Source: Dioscorea cayenensis subsp. rotundata (Eukaryota > Streptophyta > Magnoliopsida > Dioscoreales > Dioscoreaceae). From it: a stretch of DNA of 64,000 nucleotides. The notes under the pieces are model-generated. The model searched no databases and was not told the origin of the DNA. It saw only the letters and a list, made by a program, of their open reading frames with translations. A program made the translations under genes and the position numbers. Of the stretch, positions 9,538 to 26,616 are shown in pieces. The stretch lies in contig NW_024087259.1 of the NCBI RefSeq assembly GCF_009730915.1, positions 62,001-126,000 on the forward strand, read 5' to 3'. How positions within the stretch are numbered: position 1 is the first letter of the stretch; each line of letters begins with the position of its first letter.

Positions 9538-11902
9538 ATGTATTCTTCTTCTTTTTCTTCTTCTTCTTCTTCTATTCTTCAATTCATATTGACCCTTTTC
9601 ATTCTTCTTCTTCTTCTAAACTCCATTGAAGTACAATGCCGCAAGAAGAAACTCCGGCACGGCAAAACAAACCGCTTTTCGGTGAACAAAACAATAGCAC
9701 AAGTGAGAGAAGTGGAGTTCAAGAGATGGGTGAATTCTATCAGAGGACTCCGGCACACGACTTTTAATCGAGGCCGTGACATGTTATTGCCTTCCTTCTC
9801 AATTACCGTCGACAAGAACCCGTGCAAAGGAGACTTCAAAACCATTCAAGCAGCCATTGATTCACTCCCTCTCATCAATATAGCTAGAGTTGTAATCAGA
9901 GTCCATGCTGGAACTTATAGGTGAGTTTCATTCCTCGTCTTCTATTTGATTCCTCTGTTTTCCCCTGTTTCCCCTGCTTTTATTAAATTGTGATGAACTT
10001 CTTAAGTACAAAACTAACATATCAGATACATATACATATGTTGAATGAACCTACATAATATATATATATATATATAAATATTTATGTCTTAACAGAGAGA
10101 AGGTGAATATATCACCATTGAGGGCTTTCATAACAATACAAGGGGCAGGAGCTGATAAGACAGTGATTCAATGGGGAGACACTGCCCAAACTCTTGGTGC
10201 AAATGGGAAGCCAATGGGGACCTTCAATTCTGCCACTTTTGCTATCAATGCACCTTACTTCATAGCAAAGAACATCACTTTCAAGGTAAAGAAAAAAAAT
10301 TAAAAATTAAAAATTAACTTAAACTTGAAGTCAATTTGTATGTTTAGAGATATATTATCTTTATCACCAAGGCATTATGCTTCAATATTTACATTCGATG
10401 ACGCTTCTATTATATAAATCAGGATTTTCAATATTTACCAAACATTATACTTGTAGAACACAAACTCAATTCCAAAACCCGGCGAAAAGGGATTACAAGC
10501 AGTGGCACTGAGGATCTCAGGAGATAGAGCAGCTTTTGTAGGATGTAAGTTCTTAGGAGCACAAGACACACTGTATGATCATGTTGGCAAACATTACTAC
10601 AAAGATTGCTACATTGAAGGCTCTGTTGATTTCATCTTTGGCAATGCACTCTCTCTTTTTGAGGTCACCTTCTTTTCATTAATTCATTCAATGCTGGTCA
10701 TGCAATGAATGCATGGGAATTGAACTTTGTTAATTTATTTTTTATTTATTTTGGGAACAGGGGTGTCATGTGCATGCAATTGCAGAAAAATATGGTGCAT
10801 TGACAGCACAAAACAGAATGAGTTTTTTGGAGAACACAGGGTTCTCATTTTTGAGATGCAGAGTGACTGGTTCAGGTGTCCTTTATTTGGGCAGGGCTTG
10901 GGGATATTTCTCAAGAGTTGTCTTTGCTTATACTTATATGGACAACATTATAATCCCAAGAGGATGGAATAATTGGGGTGATCCTCAAAGGCAAATGTTA
11001 GTACCTTTTGCTCCTTCCTTCTTTATTTTTATTTTAATCTCTTTTTATCTGTGTTTTAAATCCTTTTTTAGCTCACTAGATTGGAGATCATTTTTAATCA
11101 CAAAGTTATTCATTTGAGTACTTTGAGTCAGTTATCTTGAATAATTTATTTTATATTTTACTCTTTATGTCTCATTATAAATGTTCATTTTGATTGTTGC
11201 ATGAAAAATAAAAAATAATTAGAATAAAAATTTTTATGAATATTTATCTTTTATCCCTCTCTCATCATTTAAAGTGGTCCTGCTAGAGGACAATGTAATT
11301 AAATAATTTGAAAAAAAATTAAATTTAAAAAACTAGTCTTTAAATTAGTTGTGTAGACAGATAAATTGGGACAAATAAAATTTTTAGCAATAAACACTTA
11401 TAATAAAAGAGAAGATAAATATAAATAAATTGTGTATGCCATTAATGTAAATATATATCCATGCAGTATCCATGTTAGACATCAAGTTTAGTTTACTTCA
11501 ATTAGTATTTGACAATTATCATTGATAGAAAAACTAAGGTACTAGATGAAAAGGTACATTTGTTTCTAGTTTAGAAAATAAAATAAACAAAAATACTAAT
11601 TGGCATCAAATGGTAGTTATAAGCTTTTAATATGTCAATTAAACAATTGGAATCATTATTAAGCATCTCTGACTAAAAACTCCAACATTAAATAACAAAC
11701 TCTACATAATAAAGGTATTGAGATCTTGGGCCACTCCTTCAAGCTAAGTACAACCCTATCCATTTCAATTTTAATAAATAAATAAATAAAATTTGTGGCA
11801 ATGTGGTGTCCACAAGTTTCATAGTTTTTGTTTAAGAAGAGATGACCAAGTACACCAATTTATGTCTATGTTTCGATACTTGGCCAAGCTTTTTTTTTAA
11901 TT

Positions 11903-11939
<37 letters not shown>

Positions 11940-12407
11940 GAAAAAATCTTGTTCTTCCAACTATTAAGTCTTTCTTTTATCCTTATGTGTTTTATTTGAT
12001 CATTTCTTTTCTTGAAAATGTATCACTGCTGGTGATGTCTTTCTAGTTTGTCTGGATCAGAGTTGATACTTTGTCTTTTTTATTCTTTTTTTCTGTTCTC
12101 GGTTGGCTATTTGAATAAAATGTAATTTATCCACTTTTTTTTAAAAAAAAAATTTTGTTCTTGAACTTGTGTGTTTTTTTTCTTGTGTTAGTAATATATG
12201 CACTATATTTTAAAGGAATAATTAATGTGACATATATTATATTTATATTGATTAAACAGGGCAGTGTTCTATGGACAATATAAATGCACAGGGGCAGGAG
12301 CAAATCATGGTGGGAGAGTTTCATGGTCTAGGGAGCTCACTGATGAGGAAGCAAAGCCCTTCATTTCCCTTAACTTCATTGATGGTTTAGATTGGATCAA
12401 ACTATAG
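9538..12407 (+). CDS. Pectinesterase (pectin methylesterase), no inhibitor pro-domain
   Basis: Five exons: 9538-9920, 10096-10285, 10457-10663, 10761-10996, 12260-12407; 387 residues. The ATG at 9538 (ACCATGT context) starts a clean signal peptide: Ser-rich start, then [15 protein letters not shown] and VQC. An earlier in-frame ATG at 9469 would add 23 polar residues in front of it and is less likely. What is seen: family-8 esterase motifs in order, QAVALR with Gln205, GAQDTLYD with Gln227/Asp228, GSVDFIFG with Asp249, and LGRAWG with Arg305/Trp307, i.e. all catalytic residues. Family knowledge: it demethylates cell-wall homogalacturonan after secretion. There is no PMEI pro-region, so this is the short (group 1/type II) class, and the RAWG variant matches the PME31/PME53-like subgroup. 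Intron 4 is 1.26 kb, the others short. Confidence 0.93.
11905..11934. repeat. (AAT)n microsatellite in pectinesterase intron 4
   Basis: About nine consecutive AAT/ATA units; intronic and of no evident function. Confidence 0.85.
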
Positions 12408-14504
12408 TTTCTTACTTTGTTTTTTAAATTAAACTCCTAATTATAATTTTTACATTTTACTTCTTTTTTTTAGTTGTGCACTAGCTCTTTGGTTTGACTT
12501 TTAATAATGATAATGTTTAGGATTATTAGTGGATTGAGATCAAATAAGATTGATATGGACATTAATATTAAAGTACTTTGTGTTTTCATTTTTTTTTTCT
12601 CTCTCAAAATTATTGTCAAAAAAACTTTTATTTTATTACAAGTGACACTTGGATTATGTAAGTGGGAAAATAGAATATTGAAGATTTTTTTACTTTGCTT
12701 TTAAAGTGAATATTGAAAAAGAAGTTTAACATTTTATATTTCATCACATGATTACTTCAAAAAATAAAAATAAAAAAATCAAATCAAATTGAGATACAAT
12801 CGGAATAAATCTTTACTGTCTTTTTTTTTTTTACTTACGTGGGATTTTTTTAACCAAAGCTTTTTCTTTAGTGGTCATTCAGAGATTTTTTTACATGCTA
12901 GTCAATTTGATTTTGAAATTATATATATACAATTTATATATTTATATATTTATTTTTAGAGAAAAAAATTATAAATATTTCGATAAATTAAAGATTCATG
13001 TGTGTGTGTGTGTGTGAGTATTATGACTTGTTTCATTTTGTGCGTAATATATATTTTGAAATTATTAATTTTTTTTTTCAAAAAAACCGCTCAAAAGTTC
13101 AAACAAAATCAATTCATAAATTAGGCAAAAAAAAAAAGTAAAAATCTTGGAAATATACACATATTTCCAAAATTTATGTGTGTATATATATATATATACA
13201 CATAAAAATTAAGTTTAAAGGTTGAATGCTCACACGCCAAAGCAAAATAAATTGATGAAATACTAATTATTTGCTAAATAAAATATTTAATAAATAATTA
13301 TTAATACAAGATCCGATAACCCGTTTTAGTTTGTTACGATCTTCCAGGAATCCACCACGTGTTCATACCGAATGAGATCAGATCTCACATCAGTCACCTC
13401 ATACTATAATGACCAAACTAGCCCCAACCATTTTCTTGATTAAATTGACTAAAATAACATTGCTTCCCGCCATATAATAATAATGTTTTAAGTTGGATTT
13501 TCACATTAAAAAACACCTTAAAAAAACTAAAATAATAAATTTAAGAATATTTCACTTAGATACTTACTTTCTCACTCAAAAGAAATATATATATATATAT
13601 ATATATATATCATGGTTTATTTAAGAAACAAAATACTTATGTCCTTCAAAATTAAATACATTTTAATGAATAAAAAATTTTATCCATTATAAATATTTTA
13701 TAAAAGCTAAAATCTCCCAGACAGTCTTTTATTACAACTATTCTCACTAGTTGTCACTTAAAAAAAATATTAAAGGTATTTTATTATATAATAAATATTC
13801 TCATTATAAACCTATGCTAAAAAACCAAAATCCAAAAATACCCTTCCTAACAACCTTCTCCCTACTGACCCAACTTACTATTAAAAATAATTCTTAAGTT
13901 AAAAACAACTTAATAAATAAATAAATAAATTCTCTAAAAATGCATGAGAAAATTATATATAAATCCTAAAAAACCTTTTCTTTGCTAGATAACAAAACAA
14001 CCTCTGGGAATGAAAGAAAATTAAAAAGTTAAGGGTAAGTTAATAGATCACAAAATATTTCCATTATATTTTGTTTTTTTAAAAAAAGACAGTAATAACA
14101 ATTTTTATATCAATAATTAAATATTTTCCAGTTAAAAATCCTAATATGGGTCCTAAACAAAAATAAAAAACAATTTAACAGAATGTTTATTAACAGAAAA
14201 ATAAAAAATAATAATAATTTTTTCACTAAATGACAAGAAAAATAAATATATATGTATATATATATAAATTTTTTCACTGAAAAACAAGAAAAAAACAGAA
14301 ATTTAACGACCTCTCAACCGATAATGACGAGAATACCCCTGACACTCCCATTTAAAAGCATTTCGTTCGTTAGATCTTGCAAGAAGGTTTTTTCATTAAA
14401 GACCTCTGAAAAGTTTAAATTCCATTCCGGTCCCTCCTCTACGCCGAAGGCTCTCTCTCTCGTTTGAAGCTCGATCTCGGAGTTCGGAGTGGGGCTTGTA
14501 GATC
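12408..14504. other. Intergenic region between pectinesterase and hexokinase
   Basis: Very AT-rich, with a short (TG)n at about 13002-13016 and (TA)n runs at about 13183-13198 and 13588-13610. The last 200 bp before 14505 become C/T-richer and hold the hexokinase promoter and leader. No ORF of coding character seen. Confidence 0.65.
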
Positions 14505-18902
<4,398 letters not shown>

Positions 18903-20060
18903 AGGAGACTGCTTCAACCTTCACTTTAAATTTTTAATGGCATTCAAATTCCTCCCTTCAACTAATGAATGCTTGCTTTTTTAAAGTGTTCAGGTATGAA
19001 GCTCTTTCTGAACAGCAATGAGAAGCAACTTGCCTACTAAAATTGTATAAATGCAAGTGGAAATAGAGATGATGATGATGGTGCTACCATAAACCATCCT
19101 ATTCATTGTTTCTCCACTGCTGGCAAGAAGTTTCTCATTGTTTTAGGCCTTTACACAAGTCATTGATTTTCTCTCCCTCTTTTTTTTTTTTTTTCCTTCT
19201 TTTTTGTGCTTTCTTTTCCATTTTTGACATCCAATTGCTCCATATTTTACTTCTCATATATTTGTATTTGTTTAGAGGATTACAGAATAAATGGGAGGAA
19301 ATCATAGAGTTGTTCAACTTTGCATGATTGATGTTTGGTTCTGTGATTATTTCTTGTATTTTGTACCTTACAGACATTGGTCATTTTAACTGAAATTTGT
19401 ATTATTCTTCAATGGGGATGACATTGGATACGCTTGAGGTGTCCCAAATTGTTGTAAATTACGCAACTCTAACTGGAATTACTAGAAACTTTTAAATACG
19501 AATATTTTTAAATTTCATTTAATTATTATAATTTCTTAAAAAGTAATACCACTAAATTAATTTGACTATTTACTACACCCAATATAACTCGAACAAAGAA
19601 TATGTGCGTGCGAGCTTGAATTAGTGTTAATCAAGAGAATCTTCATAGTAATTCAAATAAAATTAAAGCAGAATTTTTATTTGTTAACTGACATTCAAAT
19701 TCTAAAACAGTTATCTCATGTTACTCCACTGCTTTCCAGCTTCAACCAAGTACCACAAACTCGACATTTAAATGTAACTTGACTACATATCGAATTTGCA
19801 GTTTAAATGATAGAGTTAACAAAATATATACCTTTTAAAACCATCCATGGGGTAAAAATCCAGCACAGTTAGAGAAACCTAACCATAACACATATGGCCC
19901 CACAGTAACAGTTTATATGATCCAATAACGCAGCATCCTCATTTTTAAGCCTGGGTACAGTTAGTTTATCATTCATCCTTGAGCAGAATAACCCTTTTAT
20001 TAAACATAATCATATATAACAGGATGGATTAAAAAGAATAACACCCCAGATCAACACTAA
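18903..20060. other. Intergenic region downstream of hexokinase
   Basis: Hexokinase 3' UTR at the left, then AT-rich sequence with no coding signal up to the MITE at 20061. Confidence 0.65.
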
Positions 20061-20633
20061 AGGACCGTTTGGTTCGCGGTAATGATATATTACCACGTAA
20101 CGAGATTACCATGGTAATAAGATTGGGAATATTATATGCCCAGGAATGTTGTGAGTAATTCATGATAACTACGTTTTTGGTTGGAAACTCACGTTATTCA
20201 TAATAATAAAACTTGGTAATATTTTTAAATTTCCCAAAAATACCCTCGTAGTCTACTATTTTATGCAAGTTTAAATTTAAAAATAAAATAAAATTTTGAA
20301 TAAAAATTAAATTTTCGAAGCTAAACATATTCTAAAAAAATAATGTTATTTAAATTTAATCTTTTTATCCAACAAATAAAAGTATGAAAAATTATTATAT
20401 TTAAATAAAGAGCATATTTGTCCAAAATATTTCAGATTACCACCAACTTTGGTAATCCAACATAATCACTTTATTTTTGGTGGTAATGGGATTACTACGC
20501 TTTTAGTAATCTTCGAGCAATAATCACGATTACATCGATATTACCAGCATCAATAATCCAAACATGGTAATGTGAAAAGATTACCACGTAACAGACGGTA
20601 ATGTTTGCACATTACCACCAACCAAACGGCCCC
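20061..20633. mobile_element. Harbinger/Tourist-type MITE
   Basis: A 573-bp non-coding element. Left end AGGACCGTTTGGTTCGCGGT, right end (reverse complement) GGGGCCGTTTGGTTGGTGGT, flanked by TAA on both sides (20058-20060 and 20634-20636). The 3-bp TAA duplication and the GGCCGTTTGGTT terminus are typical of PIF/Harbinger MITEs. Internal GGTAAT/ATTACC blocks recur in both orientations, so the element can fold on itself. It lies about 420 bp beyond the EF-2 stop codon. Confidence 0.85.
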
Positions 20634-20862
20634 TAAGGGTAAATACACCATGGAATGCAGCAGATCAACAAAATAACTTAAAATTGACTATATTTTGATT
20701 ACTGAGATTTAGAATAGTAACTGCAGCACAGAAAACCAAAAAAAAAAAAGATAAAACAAAACAAACTTTAAGAAAATCACATCCATACGTTACAAAGTAA
20801 AGTCAAACAAAAATGCAAAGCATCTCTGCAGCACATCCATAAGTGTTTCTTCTGATCTGACA

Positions 20863-21052
20863 CTGCTACAGAATTAAAATTGTCCAAACATAAACATGCA
20901 ATATAACATGACACTAACTCTTCCGAGTGAGGCATGCCCACATAAACTCAGAATAATAATAACATTAAGAGGTGGGTGGAAAAATGGAGATGACAGATAA
21001 CTACCACAGATGTCCGGGACTTGATATGATCGGGATTAAAGAGAAGACTTAC
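20863..21052 (-). other. Probable 3'-UTR intron of EF-2
   Basis: On the minus strand the stop codon is followed immediately by G|GTAAGT, a near-consensus donor (21052-21047). About 190 bp downstream, TTTTAATTCTGTAGCAG is a good polypyrimidine/acceptor (ending at 20863). Splicing here would leave the coding sequence untouched, and a junction this close to the stop would not be expected to trigger nonsense-mediated decay. Inferred from splice motifs only. Confidence 0.5.
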
Positions 21053-21053
21053 C

Positions 21054-24003
21054 TCACAGCTTGTCCTCGAACTCAGACAGAGGTGTCATTTGCTCCTTGA
21101 GACCCTTCCTCTTGCGAATTTCCGCCACAAGTTGTCCAGCCTGCGAACCAGCCTCCAATGGATCGGAAGACATCATGTCCCAGTGATCAAAGACGCACTG
21201 TGGGAAAGCCTGGCCAGATGTGGCAGCCCTCAGTGTGCTGGAGAAACCAAAGGACTCGATGACAGGGAGGTAGGCTTTGATGTTGTACAATGGGGTTCCG
21301 GGCCTCTGCATCTCTTCAAATACGTGGCCTCGCTTCTGGTTCAGAACACCATAGATGCCTCCAAGTGCTTGCTCAGGTGCCTGGATTTCGACAAGGTATA
21401 CAGGTTCAAGAAGTCGAGGCTTGGCAGTCAGCTGGGAAGCATAAATGACTCTTCTTGCGGTTGGAATAACCTGGCCACCACCCCTGTGGATAGCATCAGC
21501 GTGCAAGACAACATCGCACACCTCAAAGCATATGCCCCTCATGTTTTCCTCAGCAAGTGCACCTTCCTTGGAAGCCCATTGGAAGCCAGCCACCACAGAA
21601 TCCTTGATTTCATTGAGGTACTGAACTCCCTTACACATATCAACAACCATGTTTGGGCCAGTCGTCTCAGGACCGAAGCACCAGATCTTCTTGGCAAGAT
21701 CCTTGTCCCAACCAAACTCTTCAGAGAGAATCTTCGACCTAACTTTAGGATCATCCCTTGGGCCTATGCGGCCGTCATCAATTGCCTCAGCAAGCCCCTC
21801 TTCCAACGGCCTTGCTTCCATGTAGAGCCTGTTATGCTTGTTGGGGGACTTGCTCATGACTGTCCTACATGACTTTTCGAGCACAGTTTCACGGAAAGAA
21901 ACAACAGGGTCAGACACAATAATCTCAGCTCCACCCATAAAATCCTCCTGCAAGTCTTTCAAGCAGATCTCAAGATGGAGCTCTCCAGCACCTGCAACAA
22001 TATGCTCGCCAGACTCTTCCATTGTGCAAACAACCATAGGATCAGACTTGGCTAAGCGCTTCAAACCTTCAACAAGCTTGGGAAGGTCAGAAGCAACCTT
22101 GCACTGCACTGCAACACGCACAACAGGAGACACAGAGAACTTCATCGCTCTGATTGGGTGAGCATCAACCTCCTTTTCATTTGTCAATGTTGCATTTTTG
22201 GTGATATATTGATCTAAACCAACCATTGCAACAGTATTCCCACAGGGCACATCCTCCACAGACTCTTGCTTCTTACCCATCCAGATGACAGTTCTCTGGA
22301 CGCTCTTCACATACAGATCTTTCTTCTGCCCAGGTATGTAGTTAGGTCCCATGATTCTTACCTTCAGACCAGTGGAAACCTTGCCAGCAAAAACACGACC
22401 AAAGGCAAAGAACCTACCCTTATCTGATGCTGGAATCATCTTAGAAACATAGAGCATGAGAGGACCATCAGGGTCACAGTTTCTGATAGCATTGGCATAC
22501 ATGTCATCAAGAGGGCCCTCATACAAGTTCTCCACACGGTACCTTTGTGCCTTGGATGGAGATGGAAGGTGAAAGATCATCATTTCAAGAAGAGCATTGC
22601 TCGCAGGTAGCCAAGTTTGCATCACCCTCTTCATCAAAGCCTTGCCAATCAATTCTTTCTCATCAGCTTTCATGGTGACACCAAGTTTCTGCAGCATGGG
22701 CCACAACTTGTCCTTCTGATCGTTCATGCAAGTGTTGATGATCTGCTTGATTGGTTCATAACAGAACTGAACAAAGCCACGCTTGCAAGTTGAAGAACCA
22801 GTGCTCTTAGTAGTCCACTTCTTGGTTGCCGGGTCAAAGTAATTTTCACCCCATAATCTCTCCATCATCTTGTTCTCATCAACTCCAAATTTAGAAGCAT
22901 ACATTTTGGCAAAGTTCGTAAGTGTGAAGGCCCAACCGTGTAATCCAGCAGAAAAGGCAACAGTTCCTTTCTCTGGGTAAACTTGAACATCACCAAGGAG
23001 AGGATCTTCATATGTAGCCATAATGACATTAGCATTCTCAATGACACGTGAGAAAGTCTGATAGGCTTCTTCACCTTCCACCTGAAGCTCTAAGAAGCAA
23101 CGGTCCATCTTATTGACAGTCAGCACAGGCCTAATTCTTTCTCCCAGTGCCTGCCTCAGAACAGTTTCAGTTTGCACACATACACCCTCCACACAATCAA
23201 CGACAACAAGGGCACCATCAGTAATACGGAGAGCTGCAGTGACCTCAGAAGAAAAATCAACATGTCCAGGGGAATCAATAAGGTTAATGAGATACTCATT
23301 TCCATTTCTCTCCCCCTTGTAATTCTTTAAAGACTCTTCAGTCATCTCGTAGTAAAGAGAAATCCCAGTAGACTTGATTGTGATACCACGTTCTGCCTCA
23401 TCCTGACGGGTATCTGTCATCCGAACATCACCAGCAACTTCCTGTGCAATAATACCAGCAGCTGCCACAAGAGAGTCTGTAAGAGTAGATTTGCCTGCCA
23501 AAAACCAAAAAATTGCATTAGGTACAGTTAGTTTCCAGCATACAGTGTATCTTAAAGCTAATTTTATCAGAAATAGGAGTTACTCTAAAGATACAGCATG
23601 TAATAGGATACAATGGCACAATAGCAGAACCAACTTCTAGAAATGCAGTAGTATACAGAATTGAATTAACTAACTTTGGAGCAACTTGGTGCATAGATAT
23701 CATTATATGTTGAGCTCATATGGCATATAATTCAGTAAACACAGGAAAAAAAAAACTGAGCAGCAACAATGAGGATGATGTGTCAACCAGAGCTCATATT
23801 ATCATCAGAAAAATACACTAACTCAAGTCAAAGATGTCAATTGCTAAGCAGCATACACAATAAAGAATGATATTATAGCAGAGAAGAATAAAAAAATCAA
23901 AACAGGGCATACCATGATCAACATGGGCAATGACAGACATGTTACGGATGTTATGTTTAAGATCCATAATCCTCCGGAGTTCTTCAACTGTGAACTTCAC
24001 CAT
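21054..24003 (-). CDS. Eukaryotic translation elongation factor 2
   Basis: Two coding exons on the minus strand, 24003-23913 and 23494-21054, together 843 residues, the standard plant EF-2 length. The intron splits the codon for Gly31 inside the P-loop (HVDHG|KST), giving [13 protein letters not shown]. What is seen: G1 as above; switch [15 protein letters not shown], with the Thr phosphorylated in animals by eEF2 kinase; G3 DSPGHVD; G4 NKMD; and near the end [18 protein letters not shown], which contains the conserved His converted to diphthamide. Family knowledge: the GTPase that drives ribosomal translocation in the cytosol. A 5'-UTR intron and a probable 3'-UTR intron flank the CDS. The gene is intact and presumably strongly expressed. 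Confidence 0.98.
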
Positions 24004-24008
24004 CTTGG

Positions 24009-25350
24009 CTGCTTTGAAATATCAATCTAACAGCACAGAAAATAAACAACTTAGGCCTGCACAAACAAATCAAACAGCAACGTATCATTACACAATCCAT
24101 TGTAAGATATATACAATAAATGAAAAATGCACAGCAACGATTGAAGCATCTACTAAACAAAGTATGCTAAGCAGTAAGAATCAAACTTTCATTTGTTTCA
24201 AAATTAGGGTGCATTTCTGCAAAATAAGTAATTTGTATTTTAATAGCAAGATAAAATTACATCAGCAACAAATAAATGGATCAGTTTAAAAAAAAAATTG
24301 ACCTATACAATCCATGGCATTCTATACAAGATGTGAATCAAATTTTATATAATCTGCGAATTTTTTATTAAGGCCAACCAAAGAAGCACTCATATGAAAC
24401 AAAGCAGCATTAAAGTAGGGAACCAAGCACAGCCAAATAAACAAAAAAAAAAAGGAAAGACAGGAAAACGAAAGGACAACTACTACTATCAACAAGGAAT
24501 CAGGTTACACCTTTCACAAGAACATTAATCACTATCTTGTGAAGGCAAAAACTTTTTTCACCAAAATCTACCATCCATCACAAGCTTGTAGACACAAAGG
24601 CAGGGGCGATCATCTACTTATGTTGTGCTATAAAACCAGTGGAGATTGCATAGACACTCTTTAGGAATAAAACTTACGCTTGAAGAAATTCACACACAGT
24701 TCCTGCCAATTTCATAATAATTTGCATTTCCATTCTCAACCTAACACATACAATGAATTAAAACTCGCAATTGAAGTCATATCAAACAGCAACAATAAAA
24801 TCCAACAATTTCCACAGATGCGTCCAAATACTAAAAAAAAATGTAACACCCCGCATAAGATATATAATCATAAACTCAAAGGAACTCAAAATCCTTCAAT
24901 ATAAAAACTTTTTAGACAGATTTTCGCCCCCAAAAGTTAGCATAAAAGTAGAAAACCAAAATGACATCCACCAACGAAAACCAAAAACCAAAGGATTATC
25001 TACTACAACAAATCAAACACTCAAAAAATTACACAAGAAATGCCCACCCAAAAGGTAAATAACACTTGCAAATTCAGATCCACAGATCAACCCGATTTAC
25101 CGATCTTAAACTATTGTTATCCAAATAAGATCCACAACTCGAATAGCAAACTCAAATCGATCTGCAACTCGAGAATAAACCCAAAAATTCACAGATAATA
25201 TCAACATCAATCTACAACTCTCAGGCATGGCAATCAAAGAAAACAAGCAGATATCAAAGCTGATGATTATAATCCACAATAAACTACAAGAATATCAATG
25301 AATTAAATGAAATCAGAAGAAGAAACAGCATATATGGGATCGAGATTGAC
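24009..25350 (-). other. Probable 5'-UTR intron of EF-2
   Basis: On the minus strand the leader reads GCTAGGGTTTTGGGTGCATT and ends in CTTGGAG|GTCAATC (donor at 25350). An acceptor CAAAGCAG lies five bases before the ATG. The 1.34 kb between has no coding signal. Leader introns are common in highly expressed plant translation-factor genes and often raise expression. Confidence 0.65.
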
Positions 25351-25422
25351 CTCCAAGCGCACAAAAATGGAGCCGCCAATGCACCCAAAACCCTAGCTTG
25401 CCTTTGTTTGCTATTTGGGGTG

Positions 25423-25430
25423 TATTTATA
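25423..25430 (-). promoter_or_regulatory. TATA box of EF-2
   Basis: Minus-strand TATAAATA about 30 bp before the presumed start of the leader (CTAGGGTTTTGGG) and about 230 bp from the edge of the MULE at 25662. The whole remaining native upstream promoter is therefore short. Confidence 0.7.
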
Positions 25431-26011
25431 GACCACCCAAAGCCTCCACTACAAACTATTCGTTCTCCCTGCGGAATCGTTAACTAACCTGATCCAATGA
25501 AATCCTTGATTGCCAACCGTCCGATAAGATTTTAGATATCCTATCGATGTTGAACACGTGTTAACTCATTTTTCCTAAATATCACTGCACTTCCCATTCG
25601 CATTTATTACTATTTATATTTAAAAGTATATAACCAAAGCTTAAAAATTAAAAAAAAAAATGGAAATTGTCAAAAAAACCCTTTAAGTTTGTAAAAATTG
25701 CAAAAACACGTTAGTTTTGCGATCACAAAATCACTCGCTTTTAAAAGCTACATATTTTTTCAAGCCTTGAAGCACTGTAGCGGATGTGAGCGGAGTGAGT
25801 TTCAAATTTTTGGGCGAAAATGCCCTTGCGTGGGGAGTCGTGGGCTGCTGATCATCTCGGCGATTTGAGAGGAAGTGGCGGTTTTCCGTAGGGGTAATCC
25901 AGAGGCAATTTATTGGGCAGTTTACTTGCTTTTTCTCGACTCGCGTCTTGACTCTTCCGTTTCGAAGGTGTCTCAAAGTTGTCTCTCGTGAGCCTCTGTA
26001 ATTAGCATTTC

Positions 26012-26616
26012 ATGACTTTTTCCTTTCCAGCAGTATCTCGAAGGAGAAGTCCCCATGTACTACTTGGCATTTCATCGGGTTTAAAATCTAAAGTATTGAG
26101 TATGGTTTTTGTTAAGCGATTACATTCAAAGAAAGATTTTTTTCGGTTTTGTTTTTGTGCTCTGTTTTTGTTGGAAGATATTGAAGTCTGCGAGGGGATT
26201 TCTCAGTGGGGTTTTGTTAGTCTGCGAGGAGATTTCTCATTTGGGGTTTTGTTTTGTTTTGCGTTTTCGTATGTATCTGCTATCGAAATAGTTTTTCGAT
26301 TATTATGATTTATGTAATATTTATAATGTACATTTCACTTTCGTTTGATATAGGTTTGCGGTTTCTGAAAGGAGGGTGGCGTTTTAGAAATGAGATATTA
26401 CTGAGTTTAAAATTTGTTGTCTCTGTTTAAAGTATTCTCGTCTCTGTTTAAAAAAATGGGTCTACTGTTTAACATTTTATATCACTTTGTTTAATAAGCG
26501 AGAGTTCTGGTTTAAAACCTTATATTTCAGCTTAAACTTTTGTCAATCTTGCGTGTTGAATGTGTTGTTATTATCGCGAGCTTGTGATTATGGCGGTCAG
26601 ACCTAGTTAATGGGCG
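26012..26616 (+). other. Leader-like region of the left Ulp1-type gene
   Basis: T/G-rich sequence with two copies of a phrase, (A/T)GTCTGCGAGGGGATTTCTCA (about 26186) and AGTCTGCGAGGAGATTTCTCA (about 26219), ending in a GTTTAA block (26400-26530). The right arm holds a recognisable counterpart around 38180-38260. It probably represents promoter, 5' UTR and first intron of the element's gene; not protein-coding as it stands. Confidence 0.4.

Noticed and set aside
9579-9845. Minus-strand ORF opposite pectinesterase exon 1
   Set aside because: Shadow of the real plus-strand exon, whose signal peptide and domain are recognisable.
21090-21872. 260-codon plus-strand ORF opposite EF-2
   Set aside because: Lies wholly within the conserved EF-2 coding exon on the other strand; no domain, no promoter; a shadow of biased codon use.
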